A stretch of 64,000 nucleotides of DNA from Euptelea pleiosperma (Eukaryota; Streptophyta; Magnoliopsida; Ranunculales; Eupteleaceae), in assembly GCA_035048495.1 (NCBI GenBank), contig JASUTR010000127.1, positions 147,468 to 211,467 on the forward strand, read 5' to 3'. Position 1 is the stretch's first letter; each line of letters starts with the position of its first letter. The notes beneath the pieces are model-generated. The model worked only from the letters and a program-made list of their open reading frames with translations, had not been told where the DNA came from and did not search any database. Both the position numbers and the translations under genes were made by a program. Positions 39,101 through 49,447 of the stretch are shown one piece after another.

Positions 39101-42100
39101 ACTCGTTTACTCTGTATGAGTGACAACGTCTCTAATTGGACTCAGTTTGAGCGTTGCAAGCCTAATTCTATAACTAGTTACTTTTTTGCAACCGGACCTC
39201 GTAATTTGACTCAATCTCTTCTATTACAATTGTTTCAACACGTTTCAAGTGTTAGAACAAGATTGAGGAGAGTCGGAACTCGTTTGCTTTGTTCGTGCGA
39301 CAATGTCTCTAATTGGACTAAGTTTATGTGTAACATGCTTAGGTCTATAACTTGTTACTTTTCTGCGATTGGACATCGTATTTTTACTTAAGCTCATCCA
39401 TTACAATTGTTTCAACACATTTGAAGTGTTAGAACAAGATTTGCAAAATCGAAACTCATTTGCTCTGTTCGTGCGACAATGTCTCTCATTAGACTCAGTT
39501 TGACTGTTACAGGCCTAGGTCTATATCTAATTACTTTTTCACAACCGGACCTCGTAATTTGACTCCATCACTTCTATTACAATTGTTTGAACATGTTTGA
39601 AGTGTTAGAACAAGATTGGGGAGAGTCAGAACTCATTCGCTCTGTTCGTGCTACAATGTCACTCCTTGGACTCAGTTTGAGTGTTACAGGCCTAGGTCTA
39701 TACCAAGTTATTTTTTTGGAAACGGACCTCGTAATTTCACTCAATCTCTTCCATTACGATTGTTTGAACATGTTTAAAGTTTTAGAACGAGATTGGGGAG
39801 AGTCGGAACTCAGTCACTCTGTTCGTGCAACACTGTGAGATTGGGGAGAGTCGGAACTCATTCGCTCTGTTCGTGAAACACTGTCACTCATTAGATTCGG
39901 TTTGAGAGTTATAGACCTAGGTCTATAACTAGTTACTTTTTCACAAGCGGACCTTGTAATTTGACTCAATCTCTTCAATTAATATTGTTTCAACATGTTT
40001 GAAGTATTAGAACAAGATTGGGGACAGTAAAAAATCGTTTACTCAGTTCGTGCGACAATGTCTCTAATTGGCCTCTATTTTAGTGTTACAAGCTTAGGTC
40101 TATAACTAGTTACTTTTTCGCAACCGGACCTCGTAATTGGACTCAATCTCTTCCATTACAATTATTTGAAGATGTTTAAAGTATTAGAACAAGACTGGGG
40201 AAAGTCGGAAATCGTTTCCTCTGTATGAGTGACAATGTCTATAATTGGACTCAGTTTGAGTGTTGCAAGCCTAATTCTATAACTAGTTACTTTTTTGCAA
40301 CCGGACCTCATGATTTGACTCAATCTCTTTAATTACAATTGTTTCAACACGTTTCAAGTGTTAGAACAAGATTGAGGAGAGTCGGAACTCGTTTGCTTTG
40401 TTCGTGCGACAATGTCTCTAATTGGACTAAGTTTAGGTGTAACATGCTTAGGTCTATAACTAGTTACTTTTCTACAACCGGACCTCGTAATTTTAGTTAA
40501 GCTCATCCATTACAATTGTTTCAACACTTTGGAAGTGTTAGAATAAGATTGGGCAAAATCGGCACTCATTTGCTCTGTTCGTGCGACAATGTCTCTCATT
40601 AGACTCAGTTTGAGTGTTACAGGCCTAGGTCTATATCTAATTACTTTTTCACAACCGGACCTCGTAATTTGACTCCATCACTTCTATTACAATTGTTTGA
40701 ACATGTTTGAAGTGTTAGAACAAGATTGGGGAGAGTCAGAACTCATTCGCTCTGTTCGTGCTACAATGTCACTCCTTGGACTCAGTTTGAGTGTTACAGG
40801 CCTAGGTCTATACCAAGTTATTTTTTTGCAAACGGACCTCGTAATTTCACTCAGTCTCTTCCATTACGATTGTTTGAACATGTTTAAAGTTTTAGAACGA
40901 GATTGGGGAGAGTCGGAACTCAGTCACTCTGTTCGTGCAACACTGTGAGATTGGGGAGAGTCGGAACTCATTCGCTCTGTTCATGAAACACTGTCACTCA
41001 TTAGATTCGGTTTGAGAGTTATAGACATAGGTCTATAACTAGTTACTTTTTCACAAGCGGACCTTGTAATTTGACTCAATCTCTTCAATTAATATTGTTT
41101 CAACACGTTTGAAGTATTAGAACAAGATTGGGGACAGTAAAAAATCGTTTACTCAGTTCGTGCGACAATGTCTCTAATTGGACTCTATTTTAGTGTTACA
41201 AGCTTAGGTCTATAACTAGTTACTTTTTCGCAACCGGACCTCGTAATTGGACTCAATCTTTTCCATTACAATTATTTGAACATGTTTAAAGTATTAGAAC
41301 AAGACTGGGGAAAGTCGGAAATCGTTTCCTCTGTATGAGTGACAATGTCTATAATTGGACTCAGTTTGAGTGTTGCAAGCCTAATTCTATAACTAGTTAC
41401 TTTTTTGCAACCGGACCTCGTGATTTGACTAAATCTCTTCCATTACAATTGTTTCAACACGTTTCAAGTGTTAGAACAAGATTGAGGAGAGTCGGAACTC
41501 GTTTGCTTTGTTCGTGCGACAATGTCTCTAATTGGACTAAGTTTAGGTGTAACATGCTTAGGTCTATAACTAGTTACTTTTCTACAACCGGACCTCGTAA
41601 TTTTAGTTAAGCTCATCCATTACAATTGTTTCAACACTTTGGAAGTGTTAGAATAAGATTGGGCAAAATCGGCACTCATTTGCTCTGTTCGTGCGACAAT
41701 GTCTCTCATTAGACTCAGTTTGAGTGTTACAGGCCTAGGTCTATATCTAATTACTTTTTCACAACCGGACATCGTAATTTGACTCCATCACTTCTATTAC
41801 AATTGTTTGAACATGTTTGAAGTGGTAGAACAAGATTGGGGAGAGTTAGAACTCATTCGCTCTGTTCGTGCTACAATGTCACTCCTTGGACTCAGTTTGA
41901 GTGTTACAGGCCTAGGTCTATAACAAGTTACTTTTTTGCAAACGGACCTCGTAATTTCACTCAATCTCTTCAATTACGATTGTTTGAACATGTTTAAAGT
42001 GTTAGAACGAGATTGGAGAGAGTCGGAACTCATTCGCTCTGTTCGTGCAACACTGTCACTCATTAGATTTGGTTTGAGCGTTATAGGCCTAGGTCTATAA

Positions 42101-43588
42101 CTAGTTACTTTTTCACAAGCGGACCTTGTAATTTGACTCAATCTCTTCAATTAATATTGTTTGAACACGTTTGAAGTGTTAGAACAAGATTAGGGACAGT
42201 AAAAAATCGTTTACTCAGTTTGTGCGACAATGTCTCTAATTGGACTCTATTTGAGTGTTACAAGCTTAGGTCTATAACTAGTTACTTTTTCGCAACCGGA
42301 CCTCGTAATTGGACTCAATCTCTTCCATTACAATTGTTAGAACATGTTTGAAGTATTAGAACAAGACTGGAGAAAGTCGGAACTCGTTTGCTCTGTATGA
42401 GTGACAATGTCTTTAATTGGACTCAGTTTGAGTGTTGCAAGCCTAATTCTATAACTAGTTACTTTTTCGCAACCGGACCTCGTAATTTGACTCAATCTCT
42501 TCCATTACAATTGTTTCAACACGTTTGAATTGTTAGAACAAGATTGAGGAGAGTCGGAACTCGTTTGCTTTGTTCGTGCAACAATGTCTCTAATTGGATT
42601 AAGTTTATGTGTAACATGCTTAGGTCTATAACTTGTTACTTTTCTGCGATTGGACCTCGTAATTTTACTTAAGCTCATCCATTACAATTGTTTCAACACA
42701 TTTGAAGTGTTAGAACAAGATTGGGCAAAATCGGAACTCATTTGCTCTGTTCGTGCGACAATGTCTGTCATTAGACTCAGTTTGACTGTTACAGGCCTAG
42801 GTCTATATCTAATTACTTCTTCACAACCGGACCTCGTAATTTGACTCCATCACTTCTATTACAATTGTTTGAATATGTTTGAAGTGTTAGAACAAGATTG
42901 GGGAGAGTCAGAACTCATTCGCTCTGTTCGTGCTTCAATGTCACTCCTTGGACTCAGTTTGAATGTTACAGGCCTAGGTCTATAACAAGTTATTTTTTTG
43001 CAAATGGACCTCGTAATTTCACTCAATCTCTTCCATTACGATTGTTTAAACATGTTTAAAGTTTTAGAACGAGATTGGGGAGAGTCGGAACTCAGTCACT
43101 CTGTTCGTGCAACACTGTCACTCATTAGATTCGGTTTGAGCGTTATAGGCCTAGGTCTATAATTAGTTACTTTTTCACAAGCGGACCTTGTAATTTGACT
43201 CAATCTCTTTAATTAATATTGTTTGAACACGTTTGAAGTGTTAGAACAAGACTGGGGAGAGTCAGAACTCATTCGCTCTGTTCGTGCTACAATGTCACTC
43301 CTTGGACTCAGTGTGAGTGTTACAGGCCTAGGTCTATAACAAGTTACTTTTTTGCAAACGGACCTCGTAATTTCACTCAATCTCTTCCATTACAATTGTT
43401 TAAACATGTTTAAAGTGTTAGAACGAGATTGGGGAGAGTCGGAACTCATTTGCTCTGTTCGTGCAACATTGTCACTCATTAGATTCAGTTTGAGCGTTAT
43501 AGGCCTAGGTCTATAACTAGTTACTTTTTTACAAGCGGACCTTGTAATTTGACTCAATCTCTTCAATTAATATTGTTTAAACACGTTT

Positions 43589-43601
43589 GAAGTATTAGAA
43601 C
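43589..43601 (+). repeat. Target-site duplication, 5' copy for LINE 1
   Basis: Sequence gaagtattagaac, part of a C satellite monomer. It is identical to the copy following the poly(A) tail at 49449-49461. Confidence 0.94.
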
Positions 43602-43887
43602 GTTTAAGAGAAACAATTCTAATGGAACTAGTTCAAAGTAATTATATTGTTGGAATTTTTTGAGCTCTCTTCTCTCTCCTCTTGCTTTGGGATTGTTTGA
43701 GTTTCCAGCTCGGAAACGTGCTTTCTCATAGGACTTGTTGGCGATTTTGTGCATAGGCAGCGGAGGTTTTCTTCTCCTGGTGGATCATTCGACTGCGGGA
43801 AGGAGCGGGAGATCTGGACTTTCAGTGGCTTTTGGATCTTGGATTGTGAGCTTCTATCTTGATTGTTCTTGGCGAAGTTTCATAACC
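43602..43887 (+). promoter_or_regulatory. 5' UTR of LINE 1, probable internal promoter region
   Basis: 286 bases between the target-site duplication and the ORF1 ATG, with no similarity to the satellite. It has a pyrimidine-rich tract (about 43665-43684, ctctcttctctctcctcttg) and a short upstream open frame. L1 elements usually carry their promoter here because it is copied with the element. I see no convincing TATA box or other specific promoter motif. The ORF1 frame is open upstream to about 43735 but holds no earlier in-frame ATG. Confidence 0.6.
43622..43663 (+). other. Short upstream ORF (13 codons) in LINE 1 5' UTR
   Basis: ATG at 43622 and stop TGA at 43661-43663. It begins 20 bases into the element and ends well upstream of ORF1. 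Such an ORF could lower or tune ORF1 translation, but a 13-codon frame is easily expected by chance. Confidence 0.3.
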
Positions 43888-45201
43888 ATGGCAGGCCCTT
43901 TAGGGCCTGTAGTCCCTGGAATTGAACACTCACAGCCGAATCCAATAGGAGACCCAGCCAAGTTGGATATTTCTTGGAAATCACTGTTTCAGAATCCCCA
44001 ATTGAATGGTAAGAGATCCAATCTCTCTTTCTTTGAACCTAGTTTAGAGGAAGGGATACCTGTTGTTATATGCCCTAAAGAAATTCTTGAAGAAGGAATA
44101 GCAGTTTGGGAAGAGTATCTCGTAGGCCAAGTAATAGGGAAGAAACTGCCATTCTACCTGGTCAAGAATGCGATGGAGAAATTGTGGAAGATTAAAGGAA
44201 CAATGGAGATTACTATGCAGGATAATGGTATGATTTACATCAAATTCTCGGAGCAAGAAGATAAGGAAAATGTTTTAGACAGGGGTCCCTGGTTTATATC
44301 AGGCATGTTGCTGGTCATACGGCCTTGGCACCCAAATGTTGAGAAAGGGATTAATCAGATACAGACCATGCCCATTTGGATCAAGTTGCTCGACCTACCA
44401 AAAATTCTGTGGACGCCTACGGGTATTAGTTATGTGGCGAGTGCTGTGGGAAATCCTATCTGTCTTGACGCAGCTACAGAAAACAAAAGTCGCCTGTCCT
44501 ATGCTCGAGTTTGTGTTGAAATTAACTACCAGAGCAAACTACCAGATTCGGTAAAGGTGGGAATTGGAGAGGGGATTAGGGCGGATATCATGGTTGAATA
44601 TCCATGGAAACCACAGAGGTGTGCCGTCTGCAAATCCATGGGGCACTCAGACTTTGGGTGTCCTTTGGTCAAAACTAAAATGAGGAAGATCTGGAAGCCG
44701 ATAGTGAGAGTACCAGCAGTGCAAGCAGAAATCAAGAGGACAGAGACAGAAGTATACAAATCGGATCAAAGGGGTTCCAAGGAACATACAGGCGTCGATC
44801 AAGAAGGATGGACTCAAGTTACCTATAAGAGGAATGACAGTAGAGTCTCATGCTGCAGCACAGATGGTTGTGAAAATGACGGCATGAAAGAGAGCGCCCA
44901 GATTGCCGTTGATAACCCACCAGTCGACATACCTGCTAGTTTGGCTCACCTCATGGGAGGGAGTCGATATGCGAAATTGGTAAATGAACAAGCAGAAGAA
45001 GGAATAACTATTGGTCCATCAGATCTCAGCAGACATGAACTAAACTTGCTACTACGGAAAGGGAGTAAGCTAGAATCAGTCGCCCAAATCAGAGAAGGTA
45101 TTCGGGATTTATCAAAAGGAGCAAATGAGGTTGTGAGGACAGTGATTGTACAGGGGAACCCCCTTGAAGGTACTTCTCCTACCCAGCTATCCCATGAATA
45201 A
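43888..45201 (+). CDS. LINE ORF1 protein: DUF4283 and CCHC zinc knuckle (437 aa, intact)
   Basis: ORF1 protein of plant L1 elements, expected to bind the element RNA in the ribonucleoprotein that is reverse transcribed. The start is the first in-frame ATG, in a good plant context (aaccATGGC), giving MAGPLGPVV at the N terminus. Residues about 65-200 resemble the DUF4283 domain, with GPWFISGMLLVIRPW and IWIKLLDLP blocks typical of the family. A zinc knuckle of form C-x2-C-x4-H-x4-C follows at C245, C248, H253 and C258, inside YPWKPQRCAVCKSMGHSDFG; all four ligands are present. The C-terminal 180 residues are polar and without a recognised domain. The reading frame has no lesion, unlike ORF2. 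The stop TAA overlaps the ORF2 start as ATGAATAA. Function is inferred from family knowledge. Confidence 0.92.
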   Translation: MAGPLGPVVPGIEHSQPNPIGDPAKLDISWKSLFQNPQLNGKRSNLSFFEPSLEEGIPVVICPKEILEEGIAVWEEYLVGQVIGKKLPFYLVKNAMEKLWKIKGTMEITMQDNGMIYIKFSEQEDKENVLDRGPWFISGMLLVIRPWHPNVEKGINQIQTMPIWIKLLDLPKILWTPTGISYVASAVGNPICLDAATENKSRLSYARVCVEINYQSKLPDSVKVGIGEGIRADIMVEYPWKPQRCAVCKSMGHSDFGCPLVKTKMRKIWKPIVRVPAVQAEIKRTETEVYKSDQRGSKEHTGVDQEGWTQVTYKRNDSRVSCCSTDGCENDGMKESAQIAVDNPPVDIPASLAHLMGGSRYAKLVNEQAEEGITIGPSDLSRHELNLLLRKGSKLESVAQIREGIRDLSKGANEVVRTVIVQGNPLEGTSPTQLSHE

Positions 45202-45892
45202 AATTGTTGTTTGGAATGTGCGGGGTATGAATGACCCTCTCAAACAGCGAGAGGTGCAAAAGTACATACAAACCCATAATATTTCTATCATTGGGTTAGT
45301 GGAAACTAAAGTTCGGAGTATTAATAGCAACAAGATTCAGGCTAGGATTAGTCCTGGGTGGAAACTAGAAGAAAACTACAGTCAAGCGTTGAATGGAAGG
45401 ATCTGGCTGCTTTGGAATCCGATCGCTGTTCAAGTCAATTGCATATCCAAAAGCTCTCAATATATCCACTGCTCTGTGATGGATAAAAAAGCTAACATCA
45501 GGTGCCTATTGACTGTCATTTATGCTAGTAATCGCAAAGAAGAAAGGAGGGTGCTATGGAATGACCTATTAAGCCTAGCCCAGAATGTCACCTTGTCGTG
45601 GGTTGCTGCTGGGGATTTTAATACAGTCAGATATGCAGAGGAAAAGATGGGAGGCTTGCCGGCTAATGTAAGTGCTATGCAGGAATTTAATGATTGTATT
45701 TCTGAGGTGGGTTTTGTGGATTTAAAAGCTAAGGGGCAAAACTTTACATGGAACAATAAAAAACATGGCAGCGAAAGAATTATGTGTAAACTGGACAGAG
45801 TTTTGGTGAACCAGAGATGGGTTGCTGAATTCAACCATACGGAAGTAGAATTCCAGACTCCGGGAATTTCAGACCACAGTCCTATGGCTATC
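45194..45892 (+). other. Apurinic-type endonuclease domain of ORF2
   Basis: Residues 1 to about 233 of ORF2. Visible catalytic blocks are N8 in VVWNVRG, E37 in GLVETKV, GDFN at 140-143 (D141 and N143), and SDHSP at 226-230 (D227 and H228). In L1 elements this domain nicks one strand of the target to prime reverse transcription. No lesion lies in this part. Confidence 0.9.
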
Positions 45893-46499
45893 AGCTGGTT
45901 TGAAGGTATTTCCAATGGTAGGAAACCATTCAGATTTTTCAATGTTTGGGTTGATCACCCGAAATTCATGGATATGGTTGCAGAGGTTTGGAATGTACGT
46001 ATTTTTGGGAATCCTATGTACAGAATAACTCAGAAACTTAAGTTACTTAAATCCAGACTTAAGGATTGGAACTATACCACATTCAACGATTTGAATAAGA
46101 AGATTAGTGAAGCCAAGTCTGAGCTGGATGAAGCTCAAAGGATATCCCAAGAAAACCCTTTGGATGAGCAGCTTAGTAAAGTGGAAGATGACAAACTGAA
46201 GAGGTATGCTTCTCTGTCTAACATTGAAGAATCTGTACTCAAACAGAAATCCCGACTTGCATGGTTAAATCTTGGGGACAGCAATAGCGCCTTTTTCCAT
46301 AGTTCAGTGAAAGCCAGGCAAGCAAGAAATTCCATTCTTAGCATGTATGATTCTCAAAATCAAAAGCTTACAGAGGCAGTGCAAATCAAAGAAGAGATTA
46401 TACGTCATTTCCAGAATCAGCTTGGATCGGAGAATAGGGATTATCAGAAAGGTGTTGTTATGGCCCTGCATTATGACAGAACTTTGAATGAAGCTCAAA

Positions 46500-47560
46500 A
46501 GAACGACATGGTCAGGGAGGTAACTATGGAGGAGATCACTAAAGTAATGTTTGCAATGGATGATTCAAAGGCCCCAGGCCCTGATGGGTTTAATGCCTGT
46601 TTCTTCAAGAAAGCTTGGAAAATTGTGGGTCCTGATTTTGTGAAGGCATGCCAAAATTTCTTCAAACATCACAAGCTACCTGCTGGAGTCAACTCTACTT
46701 TCATTACTCTTATTCCTAAGGTTAGTAGACCTAATAACCTTGGTGATTTTAGACCTATATCGTGCTGTAACGTTATCTATAAATGCATTTCGAAGATTAT
46801 AGCTAATAGGATGAAGGATTGCCTACCTAACTTGATTGAGCAGACTCAATCAGCTTTTATTAAAGGACGACGTATTAGTGACAATATCCTCATCTGCCAT
46901 GAAATTTTTCGTAGCTATCATAGAGGAAATACCTCTCCCAAATGCACAGTCAAAATTGATTTGAGGAAAGCATATGATAACTTAAGGTGGGAATTCCTTC
47001 TGGATCTACTTCATATGCTAAATTTTCATCCCACTGTCATTGCGTGAATCCGTATATGCATATCTTCAGTTAAATACTCAGTATTGGTAAATGGCTGCCC
47101 CGAAGGTTATTTTGAAGGGAAGAAAGGAATCAGGCAAGGAGACCCCATATCTCCATATTTGTTTGTGTTAGCTAAACTATTCAACAAGCTTATGAAGATG
47201 AGAGTCAAAGAAGGCCTGTTTGCTCTTCATCCCAGGTGTGCCAATCCCCAAATCACCCATATGTGTTTCGCTGACGATCTTATGATGTTCTTTGCCGGAG
47301 ATGTCCAAAGTGCAGCAACTCTCAATGACACTCTGATTTTATTCAAAGCAGTCACTGGACTTGAAGTAAATAGGAACAAGAGTACTATTTTCTTTGCTGG
47401 GATAGAAGATGCTACAAAAGAAGAAATCAAAGAGATTTTGGGTTTTACAGAAGGTGTTGGTCCTATCAAATACTTAGGACTACCACTTATTTCCACAAGA
47501 TTGAGTTTAGCGGACTGCCAACCGCTACTTGACAGGATATCGTGTAGGATTCAAGCTTGG
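46500..47560 (+). other. Reverse transcriptase domain of ORF2 (interrupted)
   Basis: Non-LTR RT blocks in order are SKAPGPDGFNACFFKK, FRPISCCNVIYKCISKI, QSAFIKGRRISDNIL, KIDLRKAYD with the first catalytic Asp at residue 589, KGIRQGDPISPYLF, MCFADDLMMFF with FADD at residues 692-695, then YLGLPL. The key aspartates (589, 694, 695) are intact. The domain is cut between the first Asp block and RQGDP by the TGA at 47045. Confidence 0.92.
47045..47047 (+). other. Nonsense codon in ORF2 RT domain
   Basis: TGA follows FHPTVIA, and the same frame continues with IRICISSVKYSVLVNGC. Plant L1 proteins commonly have Trp at this place, so the likely change is TGG to TGA, a single G-to-A transition. The ancestral residue is inferred from family pattern. 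Confidence 0.85.
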
Positions 47561-48099
47561 AAAGGTAGGCTGCTATCCTATGCGGGAAGACTCGAGCTAA
47601 TACGATCTGTGCTTAATAGTATCCAGCTGTTCTGGAGCCAATGTTTCATTATGCCTAAGGGTATTATTAGGAGAATGAACAGCATGTGTGCAAGCTTTCT
47701 TTGGGGAGGGCCGGATCTACAAAGAAAATACCATGTGATGCAGTGGAAGGTGATTTGCCAACCAAAAGCTGAAGGAGGGCTCGGACTCAAGAATTTGGAA
47801 ACCTGGAATGAAGCTGCTATTATGAGACATACTTTTGCTCTAGCTACTGATTCTAAGAATATATGGGTTGAATGGGTTAAGAACAACTTGATCAAGAAGA
47901 AAAAGTTTTGGACCATGGAAATACCTACGGATTGTTCATGGGCCTGGAGGAAAGTTCTGGCGAGTCGACGTATGGCTAGCAAATTGGTTCAACATTTGAT
48001 TGCTAACGGAGAAAGCACAAATATATGGACTGACCCCTGGCACCCCAAAGGAATTCTGATGGACACTTTCTTAAGGAACCAACGATTTGACACAAGATT

Positions 48100-48131
48100 A
48101 CACCTGGAGGCTAGAGTTTCCACTCTACGGT
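48100..48131 (+). other. Frameshift zone 1 in ORF2
   Basis: The ORF2 frame reads HLEARVSTLR and then a stop at 48131-48133. Coding similarity continues in the +1 frame as YGKWTLPLAQTEDLAQLW. The change of frame is equivalent to one inserted base (or two lost). The exact base cannot be placed without a relative to align. Confidence 0.8.
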
Positions 48132-48311
48132 AAGTGGACTCTACCTCTAGCTCAAACTGAAGATCTTGCACAATTGTGGAGTAGCACGGCACATATTGAC
48201 ATTGATGTCAATTTGGATCATGATGAAGTGGTATGGACTCCTTCTAGCACAGGTGCTTATACTATGCGGTCTGCGTATGAAGCTTTAAGACAACGAAATA
48301 TCAAGGTGGAC

Positions 48312-48314
48312 TAG
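48312..48314 (+). other. Second nonsense codon in ORF2
   Basis: TAG in the shifted frame, between ALRQRNIKVD and HHIIWCKRAVPRHSF. The pattern in related elements suggests a Trp codon here, so again a TGG to TAG (G-to-A) change is likely. Confidence 0.75.
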
Positions 48315-48520
48315 CACCACATCATTTGGTGTAAAAGAGCTGTTCCACGGCATAGCTTTGTTGCTTGGCTTGCAGTTAATGGTGCGTTACTAACAAAGGA
48401 TAAACCCTTTATTAATAACAGGGTTCACAATGATAAGTGTTGTTTCTGCTGGGTGAGGCAGAGACACTTAAACATCTTTTCTTTGATTGTTGGTTCACCA
48501 AATACATATGGCAGAAAGTG
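48315..48520 (+). other. Zinc-knuckle region of ORF2 after RT, containing frameshift zone 2
   Basis: The region reads IIWCKRAVPRHSFVAWLA, then NDKCCFC in the +1 frame, and GEAETLKHLFFDCW in the original frame. This is the C-x2-C ... H-x-x-x-C type domain found between RT and RNase H in plant LINEs. The frame returns to the original at about 48448-48453, equivalent to one base lost, which compensates the first frameshift. Confidence 0.78.
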
Positions 48521-48859
48521 TTGGACTTATCTCGTTATAACAGGGGGGTGCAAACATCAGATCTCGAGGTGCAGTGGATTCTGACTTATTTGACTGGGTA
48601 TGAGTTAAAAGTTCAAGTCCTTCAAGTGGCGTTTATAGCTACTATTTACTTTATTTGGAGGGAACGGAACAATCGTATATTTCAAAATCAGTTTTGCTCG
48701 AAAGATAGGGTGCTGAATCAGATAATAGAGACAACCCGAATTAGATTCATGGCAAGCAAATACAAAGTGGATGATAATCCCAACCTCAGGGAATTTTTTG
48801 ACACTTGGAAGATTAGAGTTGAATTCGAGCATCATCAAGCTATAACGTGTGCATGGGTA

Positions 48860-49290
48860 GCTCCAACAGCAGGTTGTTGGCTGCTTAACACAGATGGATC
48901 TATGAAAGATAGATCAGCAGGATATGGAGGAATAATTCGGGATTCTAACGGACTAGCTCTCTTAGCATATGCAGGGGCATGTACAAGAAGATCAGTTCTC
49001 TTCCAAGAGATTCAAGCTATCGCTGTGGGACTTCAATTAGCTATTGCTCATGAGGTGCACAAGATCAATATAGCAACTGACTCGGAAGTAGCAGTGGGTG
49101 TTATCAAGGGAACTTATTCGATACCGTGGCAAACTAGGAGGCTGGTGCGAGCTATCCAACAGAAATGGGCTACGTTTGAAGCAATTGATATTCACCATAT
49201 CTACCGAGAAGCTAATGGGGCAGCGGACTACTTAGCTTCTTTTAATAGTACGATTGGATGTAATATTGTGTACCCGTTTGAATTTCCTAA
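48860..49290 (+). other. RNase H domain of ORF2
   Basis: C-terminal RNase H of the type seen in plant L1 elements, thought to remove the RNA template from the cDNA hybrid. The four acidic residues are visible: D in LLNTDGS (codon 48893), E in FQEIQAIA (codon 49007), D in ATDSEVAVG (codon 49079) and D in REANGAADYLAS (codon 49226). No lesion lies in the domain itself. It ends about 25 residues before the terminal TAA. Confidence 0.9.
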
Positions 49291-49348
49291 TGACCTTTTG
49301 GTCATTCTTGCCAAGGACGCCTCAGGGCATAAATACTATAGATTGTAA

Positions 49349-49401
49349 TACTTTTTTGCTTAAAGGTCAGGTAGGGGTCAGCCTAACCCCAGCTTACATA
49401 T

Positions 49402-49402
<1 letters not shown>
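49349..49402 (+). promoter_or_regulatory. LINE 1 3' UTR with terminal hairpin
   Basis: 54 bases between the ORF2 stop and poly(A). A short stem pairs GGGGT (49374-49378) with ACCCC (49386-49390) around the 7-base loop CAGCCTA, followed by agcttac just before the A run. The same arrangement is present in the second, diverged LINE of the window. A conserved 3' structure of this kind is a good candidate for the site recognised by the element's own reverse transcriptase. I see no AATAAA signal in this stretch. Confidence 0.7.

Positions 49403-49445
<43 letters not shown>
49403..49445 (+). repeat. Poly(A) tail of LINE 1 (43 A)
   Basis: Uninterrupted run of 43 A, typical of the 3' end of an L1 insertion. 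The long, pure tract argues for a fairly recent insertion because such runs shorten and mutate quickly. Consensus errors in homopolymers could make the exact length wrong. Confidence 0.93.

Positions 49446-49447
<2 letters not shown>

Larger units (their letters stand above)
1..43601. repeat. Left block of 177-bp tandem satellite, organised in HORs
   Basis: Continuous head-to-tail satellite. The period is visible from the recurrent monomer boundary (cctcgtaatt and variants), which falls at 926, 1103, 1280, 1457, 1634, 1811 and 1988, always 177 bp apart. HOR units begin at A monomers (diagnostic gactccatcacttctat) at 1103, 2165, 3579, 4985, 6095, 7734, 9150, 10260, 11900, 13010, 14648, 15758, 16819, 17929, 19027, 20667, 21729, 23143, 24559, 25669, 27308, 28406, 29515, 30577, 31880, 33182, 34598, 35659, 37075, 38136, 39550, 40660, 41770 and 42832. 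Position 1 lies six bases inside an A monomer. All units have the same orientation and I saw no inversion. The block is interrupted, not ended, by a LINE inside a C monomer. Open frames in it are a by-product of a period divisible by three. A centromeric or pericentromeric role is inference. Confidence 0.97.
45194..49348 (+). pseudogene. LINE ORF2 polyprotein (endonuclease, RT, zinc knuckle, RNase H), disrupted
   Basis: ORF2 of a plant L1. The ATG at 45194 overlaps the ORF1 stop by 8 bases and begins MNKIVVWNVRGMNDP, the usual N terminus of the apurinic-type endonuclease, which supports this start. The frame is open to a TGA at 47045, continues in the same frame to 48131, shifts to +1 (read to a TAG at 48312 and on to about 48450), then returns to the original frame and ends at the TAA at 49346-49348. 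Without lesions it would be about 1385 codons, normal for the family. Catalytic residues of endonuclease, RT and RNase H are all still present, so the decay is limited to two nonsense changes and two frameshifts. The product, if any, would stop within RT and lack the FADD motif, so the copy is not autonomous. Confidence 0.93.

Noticed and set aside
1..43601. CRISPR-like repeat array
   Set aside because: There are no short repeats alternating with unique spacers. The repeat is a continuous 177-bp monomer and the associated genes are eukaryotic LINE proteins.
43735..43887. N-terminal extension of LINE ORF1 upstream of 43888
   Set aside because: The frame is open but contains no ATG before 43888, and the residues have no family similarity. 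The ATG at 43888 has a good initiation context and matches the usual ORF1 N terminus.
44526..47982. Minus-strand open frames of 60-140 codons within LINE 1
   Set aside because: They lie antisense to well-supported ORF1 and ORF2 coding sequence and show no domain of their own.
48437..49348. Independent host RNase H gene
   Set aside because: It continues the LINE ORF2 zinc knuckle in the same frame, ends just before the LINE 3' UTR and poly(A), and matches the plant LINE-type RNase H.
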